Shown here in pieces: positions 33,524 through 39,334 of a stretch of 39,334 bases of DNA. Position 1 is the stretch's first letter. Each line of letters opens with the position of its first letter. The notes beneath the pieces are model-generated. The model saw only the letters and a program-made list of their open reading frames with translations. It had not been told where the DNA came from and did not search any database. The translations under genes were made by a program, and so were the position numbers. The DNA comes from Paenibacillus sp. UNC451MF (GTDB lineage: Bacteria > Bacillota > Bacilli > Paenibacillales > NBRC-103111), in the NCBI RefSeq assembly GCF_000686845.1, contig NZ_JMLS01000040.1, positions 1 to 39,334 on the forward strand, written 5' to 3'.

Positions 33524-35137
33524 TTATTTCTTCATTTCTTTGTAAGCGGCTCTACGTTCGTCGATTACGGCTTGGCCACCCAGCTTCAAATATTCCGCAA
33601 CCGAAGCATCGTATATTTTGTTGAAATCCTCCGGCTTGGCCAGAATGCTCTTAACGACCGTTTCCGTCGCCTTATCGCTGAGCGTTTTGCCGTATTTGAT
33701 CTCGGAGTCGATCGGACGATCAAAGCGTGGAGCTGTGTATCCATCTTTGAGAGCGTAGAGAATCGATTGTTTAGCAAGATCTTTATAATTAGGGAACGAA
33801 AGTGCAGTGGCTTCGATATTTTTATCAGCAGAACCGAAATCCTTACCGTTAATGACGATCGCTATATCTGCGTTATTATAAAATGTTTTCTTTGCTTCAT
33901 CCGTCGTAATCGCCTTGGGGAAGCCGTTTTCCAGCGTGTAATGCTGGCCTTCAATACCGTTCGTGAGTGTAAACAACACGTCCGGCTTCGACATCCAATC
34001 CAAATACTTAATCGCTTCAGCCGCGTGCTTGCTCGCCTTCGGAATCATCATGTAAATGCCGATCGGATCGTAAATCCCTTTCGGTGTCTTGCCTTCTTCG
34101 TTTACAAATGCATCCATCGCCACATACTCGGCTCCCGGTACATTCTTCTTCAGTGTATCGAATCTATTGCCCTGACCCATGAAGGTCGGATGAGCAGCTA
34201 TATCTGTGAACGCTCCAACAATCCCGCTTGTTTCGGCTTTCTCGGCGGCTTTGTCGTCCTTGTCCAACGCAAAGTCCGAATTGATTAGGCCCTCTGCATT
34301 CATCTTGTTCAAGAACTGCACTCCATCTTTGTAACCCGGCTTCATCAGTTCAGGTGTGTTGGAGCCCTGCCCCGTCGATAAGGCATAATTGTTTTCTTCC
34401 GACATTTTTTTCACAAACGAGCCAATAAAAGTACTGGGGTCCGGCCCATGGCCAATCGGACCGAGCAAGTATGGGATCACTTTGCCGCCGGTTTGCCCAG
34501 GGTCTTTCTCCTTGAACGCTTTCATCGTTTGGTAAAACTCTTGGGTTGTCTTCGGTACCGGCAGCCCCAGCTTATCCAGCCAATCCTTGCGGATATAGCT
34601 GGTCTTGTTGTATTGCAACGTTCTCTTGGCAGGGATAGCATACTGCTTGCCACTGAAAACACCGTAGGAGAGAACCTCTTGACCGAGGAACTTTTTCAGG
34701 TTCGGCCCGTTCTCGTCGATCAGCTTACTGAGATCAGTCAATCCTCCACCCTTAACATAATTGTTAATCGTCGTGGGGTCATATGTAAACACGAGATCGG
34801 GGGCATCACCCGAGGCCATGAGTACGTTCAGCTTATCTACTTCTTGATTCCGCGGCACAGGCACAAACTGGAGCTTGATATTGTTCGGGTCACCGAAATT
34901 CTTCTGAATCCATTGCGTCCAGAAGTTATTATCCACAGGACCGGCGCCTGCAGGAGCATTGCCGCGATCGAACATCTCCACTTTCAGGGTAACGGGCTCT
35001 TTGCTTGCACTGCTTGCCGAGCCTGCGGAGGTATTTGGAGCGGCTTCCTTTGCCGGAGTAGCACAAGCTGACATCATACCCGCCAGCATCACAGCGGAAG
35101 CCGAAATTCCAAACCATCTTCTTTGCATTGCTTTCAT
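33524..35137 (-). CDS. Sugar-binding lipoprotein, YtcQ/LipO type (first binding protein)
   Basis: 537 aa. Lipobox GMMSAC (Cys about 25) after a hydrophobic core, then the same solute-binding domain as the 23823-25427 paralogue. The signal region, NNFWTQWIQKNFGDPNN and the C-terminal GGQAVIDERRAAYKEMKK are shared with it. The proteins differ mainly in a segment around residues 215-300, which includes an insertion (GPIGHGPDPS) absent from the paralogue; this lies where the sugar cleft would be. GGGAG is 7 nt before the ATG. It is third in the permease operon, directly after the inner-membrane components. Confidence 0.92.
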   Translation of the reverse strand: MKAMQRRWFGISASAVMLAGMMSACATPAKEAAPNTSAGSASSASKEPVTLKVEMFDRGNAPAGAGPVDNNFWTQWIQKNFGDPNNIKLQFVPVPRNQEVDKLNVLMASGDAPDLVFTYDPTTINNYVKGGGLTDLSKLIDENGPNLKKFLGQEVLSYGVFSGKQYAIPAKRTLQYNKTSYIRKDWLDKLGLPVPKTTQEFYQTMKAFKEKDPGQTGGKVIPYLLGPIGHGPDPSTFIGSFVKKMSEENNYALSTGQGSNTPELMKPGYKDGVQFLNKMNAEGLINSDFALDKDDKAAEKAETSGIVGAFTDIAAHPTFMGQGNRFDTLKKNVPGAEYVAMDAFVNEEGKTPKGIYDPIGIYMMIPKASKHAAEAIKYLDWMSKPDVLFTLTNGIEGQHYTLENGFPKAITTDEAKKTFYNNADIAIVINGKDFGSADKNIEATALSFPNYKDLAKQSILYALKDGYTAPRFDRPIDSEIKYGKTLSDKATETVVKSILAKPEDFNKIYDASVAEYLKLGGQAVIDERRAAYKEMKK

Positions 35138-35215
35138 GTAATAACTCCCTTTCTTCTCTTCTTATATTAATTTACCCCCAAGGATCAAAGGGAACAACCG
35201 ATTTTCAAGCTCAAT

Positions 35216-36103
35216 TTATCCTTTAACTGCGCCGATCATAATGCCGGAGACAAAATACCGCTGAAGAAAAGGATATACGATCAAGATCGGTGTCGTGGCG
35301 AACATGATGCTGGCGGCCTTGAGGCTTTCCGGAACGGATTCGAATTGACTTGCTCCCTCCTGGGCAGTCAGATCGGTCACCATGCTGTTCATGACGACCT
35401 GGTACAACTTCAACTGAATCGGATACAATTCCGCGTGAGTAATGTAGAACAGCGCGTCCATAAAACCGTTCCATCGGGATACCGCATAAAACAGGCTAAG
35501 CGTCGCCAGCACCGGCATCGACAGGGGAAGGACGATGCGAATTAAGGTGCCAATGTGCGAGCTTCCGTCTAAATACGCCGACTCTTCCAAACTGGCCGGT
35601 ACCGATAAGAAAAATGTACGCAAAATGATTAAGTTAAACGCGCTAATCATACCCGGTACAATGAGGGATAACAGATTGTCGAGCAGCCCGAGCTGCTTCA
35701 CTAACAAATATTCGGGAATCAATCCGCCGCTGAAAAACATCGTAAAGACGATGAGCAGCATAAACACCGATTTACCCTTCAGACGTTCCTTTGTTAACGG
35801 ATACGCAGCACAGATGCTCATCACCATGCTGATTGCAGTATAGGCCACCGTAAGAAAGATGGTTAACCCCATCGACCACAACATTCTCGAATCCGTGAAC
35901 ACGATTTCGTAGGCATGGAAGTCCAGCTCCCTCGGAAAAATCGTAACTAGCCCGGACATCACGGCTTGTTTAGAGCTAAGCGAGATCGAGATGATGTACA
36001 GAAAGGGCAGGAGACAAACGAACAAGGCCGCTCCGACAACCAGCATGATGACAGCGTCCGTGAGCCGGAAGCCCGACGGTGTTTGTTGTACTTGGGTTTT
36101 CAT
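35216..36103 (-). CDS. Carbohydrate ABC transporter permease (LplC/YtcP type)
   Basis: 295 aa, six membrane helices. The cytoplasmic EAA loop is EESAYLDGSSHIGTLIRIVL (about 180-199), where the ATPase docks. ATG 36103 is chosen over 36121 because AGGAGG lies 7 nt before it and the upstream start would be inside the first permease. The spacing to that permease is 11 nt. It forms the inner-membrane channel with the first permease; no ATPase gene is near, so a shared MsmX-type ATPase is expected. The downstream neighbour is the first binding protein. Confidence 0.92.
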   Translation of the reverse strand: MKTQVQQTPSGFRLTDAVIMLVVGAALFVCLLPFLYIISISLSSKQAVMSGLVTIFPRELDFHAYEIVFTDSRMLWSMGLTIFLTVAYTAISMVMSICAAYPLTKERLKGKSVFMLLIVFTMFFSGGLIPEYLLVKQLGLLDNLLSLIVPGMISAFNLIILRTFFLSVPASLEESAYLDGSSHIGTLIRIVLPLSMPVLATLSLFYAVSRWNGFMDALFYITHAELYPIQLKLYQVVMNSMVTDLTAQEGASQFESVPESLKAASIMFATTPILIVYPFLQRYFVSGIMIGAVKG

Positions 36104-36114
36104 ATCGTTTCCTC

Positions 36115-37077
36115 CTACCATATCCCTTGCTCTCCAAATCGTTTGGCAATCGTATTGGCGAGTACCACGAAGATGAGTCCGACCAATGCCTGGAACAAGC
36201 CCATCGCTGTCGCCAATGAGAATTGTGCCGATTGAAGACCAGCTTTATACACAAAGGTGCTGATCACTTCCGAATACTCCGCAACCAACGTATTGCCCAT
36301 CACAAAAGGTCTCTCGAAGCCGATCGTCATAATATGACCTAGCTGCATGATCAGCATCACAACAATGGTCGAACGGATGCCCGGCAGTGTAATATGCCAC
36401 ATCTTCTTCCACCTACCGGCACCGTCCACCTCCGAAGCTTCGTAGAGCTCCTTGTTTATGCCGGTTAACGCCGCCAAATAAATGATGGTCCCCCAACCGG
36501 CGCTCTGCCAAATCCCGGTTCCTAAGTAAACAAGGACCCAGACATTCTTGTCAGTCAAAAAAGGAACCCGCGGAAGACCGAGACTGACGATGACATTGTT
36601 GATAAGGCCGTCATTTGTTGCAAACATCTGAAAGGCCAGACCACCGATAATGATCCACGAAATAAAATGCGGCAGGTACAAAATCGTCTGCGACAGCTTT
36701 TTAAACCAGATCACCCTAAGCTCATTGAGTAATAGAGCCAAAATGATCGGTGTAGGAAACGAAAACAACAAATCCAGCAAGTTCAGCATCAGCGTATTCC
36801 TTACAACCTGGTAAAACTGGCTCATCGCAAACAATTGCCGGAAGTTTTCAAATCCGTTCCACGGACTACCGGTCACGCCTTGGAAGATGCTGTAATCCTG
36901 AAACGCTATCGCCGCACCGTACATCGGAACGTACTTAAAAACTATAAAGTACAGAATGGGGAGGACGAGTAACAAGTAAAGCTGGTAGTCCCGCAAAAAC
37001 CCCGATGCCGATCGACGCCTCACCGCCGTATGCAGTAATTGCGAGTTACTCTGAGTCGTAGTTCGAGCCATGTGCAT
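36115..37077 (-). CDS. Carbohydrate ABC transporter permease (LplB type)
   Basis: About 320 aa with six membrane helices, beginning after a short Thr/Gln/Ser-rich tail. The EAA loop is EASEVDGAGRWKKMWHITLP (about 220-239), typical of LplB. ATG 37077 is chosen because AGGAGAAAGAAGGG lies just upstream; a further in-frame ATG at 37164 would add about 29 residues of non-family sequence. It is the first gene of the permease-binding protein-hydrolase operon and is driven by promoter copy 3. Confidence 0.9.
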   Translation of the reverse strand: MHMARTTTQSNSQLLHTAVRRRSASGFLRDYQLYLLLVLPILYFIVFKYVPMYGAAIAFQDYSIFQGVTGSPWNGFENFRQLFAMSQFYQVVRNTLMLNLLDLLFSFPTPIILALLLNELRVIWFKKLSQTILYLPHFISWIIIGGLAFQMFATNDGLINNVIVSLGLPRVPFLTDKNVWVLVYLGTGIWQSAGWGTIIYLAALTGINKELYEASEVDGAGRWKKMWHITLPGIRSTIVVMLIMQLGHIMTIGFERPFVMGNTLVAEYSEVISTFVYKAGLQSAQFSLATAMGLFQALVGLIFVVLANTIAKRFGEQGIW

Positions 37078-37188
37078 CCCTTCTTTCTCCTGTTCAAAAT
37101 TTAGAAGCAACCTTGATTGTGGCCCTACCTCCTGATTCCGATTGCCCGGACCAGTCATCAACAATATACTCTCAGTGTTAGGAACGAC

Positions 37189-37218
37189 TCAATAGTTTGA
37201 TTTCCGTCGACTGTTCAA
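37189..37218 (-). promoter_or_regulatory. Regulon promoter, copy 3 (permease operon)
   Basis: Minus strand: -35 TTGAAC (37213-37218), 18-bp spacer with GTCGACGGAAATCAAAC, -10 TATTGA (37189-37194). Spacer and flanks match copy 1 nearly base for base. Start of transcription near 37182, about 105 nt before the first permease. Confidence 0.78.
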
Positions 37219-37253
37219 ATTCAAAAACCCTTGATACGACTGAGTTTGCGAGC

Positions 37254-37287
37254 AAAAAGAACGCCCGTCTTAGAGAGACAGGCGTTC
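37254..37287 (-). terminator. Terminator after the lyase-domain remnant
   Basis: GAACGCC-GTCT (37259-37270) pairs with AGAC-GGCGTTC (37276-37287) with one mismatch. On the minus strand T's follow (37254-37258). The stem resembles those of the other operon ends in the region (GAACGCC...GGCGTTC), apparently a shared duplicated block. Confidence 0.88.
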
Positions 37288-37336
37288 CTTTACGTTTGCG
37301 CATTTGTAGTTAAGCCAAATTGTTGAAACTCCTAAT

Positions 37337-37639
37337 TTACTTAACTAATACCGTATAGTTATCGTATGTCGTTGCACCAGTATTACCTAAACTAACCTGC
37401 GAATCGGCGGTATAAGTCTTCTTATATATACTAAAAGTTCGAGTTACACCATCTTCGGATTCGGTCAGATAATCGGTAGTGTCTGTCCATGTTGAGAGCC
37501 AGGAAGGCTTCGTAGTAATTCAGTCGTCAATCGCTACGTAAACCGTGCTATCCCTGGTTATCGTAAATGTAACGAGGGTCGTACCCGTGTAATTTTTAGA
37601 AGTGTTAGCTGCTTTTACAAAAAAAATCAACAAAGATGT
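37337..37639 (-). pseudogene. C-terminal domain of a polysaccharide lyase or related enzyme, decayed
   Basis: The minus-strand frame reads TTLVTFTITRDSTVYVAIDD, a TGA stop (37520-37522), then PSWLSTWTDTTDYLTES, RTFSIYKKTYTADSQVSLG and TYDNYTVLVK with a final stop at 37337. This is the small beta domain found at the C-terminus of pectate/rhamnogalacturonan lyases and other secreted enzymes (VYVAYD, LPSWLSS, F-x-x-Y-x-K-x-x-x-A-G-x-x-V-x-L-G, Y-x-V-x-V). The nonsense codon replaces a residue in the VYVA(Y)D segment region, and a stop upstream marks the left break. The catalytic part of the enzyme is gone. Confidence 0.7.
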
Positions 37640-37873
37640 TTAACAGAGCTTAATCATTAAATGACGTTTGATACTTTCAAACATTTCATTTGTTGGTACT
37701 GATAAAAAAGCTCTCTTACACAGTCCTCCCTTCACCTATCGAACTAGTGGATACGCTTACAAAGATTCTAACCTCCCTCCGTCTGCGCCTCACGGCCGCC
37801 TTGTGCTGATCCCATCTCTGTTTCTAAAAGGCGGACCAGTTACACAAACTATAGATGAAGGGTTCCGGACGAC

Positions 37874-37903
37874 ACAATAGTTTGATTTCAGTTGATTGTT
37901 CAA
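37874..37903 (-). promoter_or_regulatory. Regulon promoter, copy 4 (orphan)
   Basis: Minus strand: -35 TTGAAC (37898-37903), 18-bp spacer (AATCAACTGAAATCAAAC), -10 TATTGT (37874-37879). The spacer keeps GAAATCAAAC but has lost the GTCGACG part. It points at the lyase remnant, about 230 bp downstream, so it once drove that gene. Confidence 0.65.
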
Positions 37904-37958
37904 ATTCTAGAACCATTGGTAGTGGGTGCATTTACGATCCTAGACGCATGCAAAGAAA

Positions 37959-37979
37959 CAGCCGACCTCTGATCGGCTG
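37959..37979 (-). terminator. Terminator of the 63-aa ORF
   Basis: CAGCCGA (37959-37965) pairs with TCGGCTG (37973-37979); the minus-strand tail is TTTCTTTG. Confidence 0.7.
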
Positions 37980-37988
37980 CCGCTTAAG

Positions 37989-38180
37989 TTATATCGCTAT
38001 CCCTTCGAGCACCTCTACCCCTTTGTTCTTGTCGATTTCCTGCGGGCACAATGAGAACGTCCACTTTGCCGATTTCTTTGACTTGTTCTTCTGTAAGCAG
38101 ATGCCCCAGCTCCCCGTGTCAACAGAAAATAAAGTATTAGACTGGATATCCTTGTTCCATACGGCTTTTCGAATTGTCAT
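37989..38180 (-). CDS. Possible 63-aa small protein
   Basis: 63 aa with ATG 38180 and a ribosome site (GAGGT, 9 nt upstream). Lys-rich (KNKSKKS), mildly hydrophobic C-terminus (GVEVLEGIAI), two Cys. It has its own terminator 9 bp after the stop, which supports it as a real transcript. No family recognised. It might be a truncated remnant of a larger gene. Confidence 0.4.
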   Translation of the reverse strand: MTIRKAVWNKDIQSNTLFSVDTGSWGICLQKNKSKKSAKWTFSLCPQEIDKNKGVEVLEGIAI

Positions 38181-38226
38181 TCCTTCAGACCTCGTTAAAT
38201 AAGTTTTAGACTGGACTTTGAATGTA

Positions 38227-38277
38227 AAACAGCGACAGTCAAGGACGAGAAAATAAAGTCTTAGACTCGCGCTGTTT
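38227..38277. other. Imperfect inverted repeat
   Basis: AAACAGCG (38227-38234) pairs with CGCTGTTT (38270-38277), with AGTC/GACT pairing inside. It is upstream of the 63-aa ORF. The words TTAGACT occur three times between 38136 and 38267. Confidence 0.4.
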
Positions 38278-38329
38278 CGTTAAACTAATGTTCTGCGACA
38301 ATGAATCATTCTCTTGTCACAAATCGGCA

Positions 38330-38377
38330 ATCGGATCAAGTTCTTGATATTGCCAATTTTTAAGAACTTGATCCGAT
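38330..38377. repeat. Perfect 16-bp inverted repeat
   Basis: ATCGGATCAAGTTCTT (38330-38345) is the exact reverse complement of 38362-38377, separated by 16 bp. No T-run follows on either strand and no adjacent gene explains it. It could be an operator, a mobile-element fragment or an RNA stem. A shorter hairpin (ATGTATGT, 38445-38452 with 38467-38474) follows. Confidence 0.75.
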
Positions 38378-38505
38378 CACTTAAAAAGCCCGCGATTTAC
38401 TTTGATTTGATCCGGACTATATTATTGTCATCCGACAGTAAGGTATGTATGTTCAAAAAGGCGAAGACATACATTAATTTTTGCAATAATTAAAGAAAAC
38501 CAAAA

Positions 38506-38527
38506 GCCTCCATGAAAAGCAGGAGGC
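38506..38527 (-). terminator. Terminator of the collagen-like gene
   Basis: GCCTCC (38506-38511) pairs with GGAGGC (38522-38527). On the minus strand TTTTGGTTTTCTTT follows. It lies 189 bp past the stop, at a usual distance for a long 3' end. Confidence 0.72.
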
Positions 38528-38715
38528 GAGTATTCGATTTTATTCCCGTAATAACGGTCGACGATCCGCACCTTAATTGATGCGTTCACATCTCATCTTA
38601 AACCTTATGATCGGTGGCAGGAACGGTTGAATACTTAATAATTTGTGTAGACCGAATAAAATCCTTTTTGACCCGTTCTACATTTTTCTTTTACCTAAGG
38701 TTTCTTTGAATTTTC

Positions 38716-39334
<619 letters not shown>

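Noticed and set aside
37735-37760. Polylinker-like ACTAGTGGAT near 37745
   Set aside because: Only ten bases match, and neighbouring bases do not continue any common vector linker.

Overview
The window looks like chromosomal DNA of a spore-forming, plant-matter-degrading Firmicute close to Paenibacillus. The grounds are strong AGGAGG-type ribosome binding sites, many glycoside hydrolase genes, LplB/LplC-type sugar permeases with YtcQ-like binding proteins and no linked ATPase, AraC/YesN regulators, S-layer-homology remnants, a CssRS two-component system and a collagen-like (exosporium-type) gene at the right edge. This is inferred from gene style, not from a marker gene. Nearly all genes read on the minus strand.

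Layout. 1-540: a 132-bp tandem repeat, apparently a decayed repeat ORF running off the left edge. 540-4004: a GH95-type glycoside hydrolase divergent from an AraC regulator with a cupin sensor domain. 4193-4642: a ferritin-like protein. 10156 down to 4768: a tight seven-gene envelope/exopolysaccharide operon (GT-C membrane protein, GT2, DUF2304, SMR/EamA-like protein, FemAB/GNAT-like protein, methyltransferase, DUF3473-type polysaccharide deacetylase). 10610-13710: CssS/CssR and a secreted protein of unknown function. 13871-18659: small independent genes (Nudix, methyltransferase, a pair of paralogous glutamine-amidotransferase-like proteins under a Fur-box promoter, a VOC protein, a protein with an internal duplication). 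18660-19660: mostly non-coding, with an IS21-like terminal fragment.

19747-37980 is a carbohydrate-use region, all minus strand. In transcription order from the right: promoter copy 4 and a decayed lyase C-terminal domain; promoter copy 3, two permeases, a binding protein, GH106-like and GH115-like enzymes; promoter copy 2 and a membrane-anchored AraC/YesN regulator; promoter copy 1, a second near-identical binding protein, a GH43-like enzyme, a sugar isomerase/epimerase-like TIM barrel and a third binding protein. The four promoters share an almost identical -35/spacer/-10 block, which suggests one regulon controlled by the regulator encoded in its middle. Rhamnosidase, glucuronidase and 1,3-galactanase-type families together suggest a target such as arabinogalactan-protein glycan. 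S-layer-homology and fibronectin-III fragments on both sides of the TIM-barrel gene show that the region was rearranged by deletion.

37980-39334: a possible 63-aa gene, several inverted repeats, and the 3' part of a collagen-like gene missed by ATG-based gene calling because its start lies outside the window.
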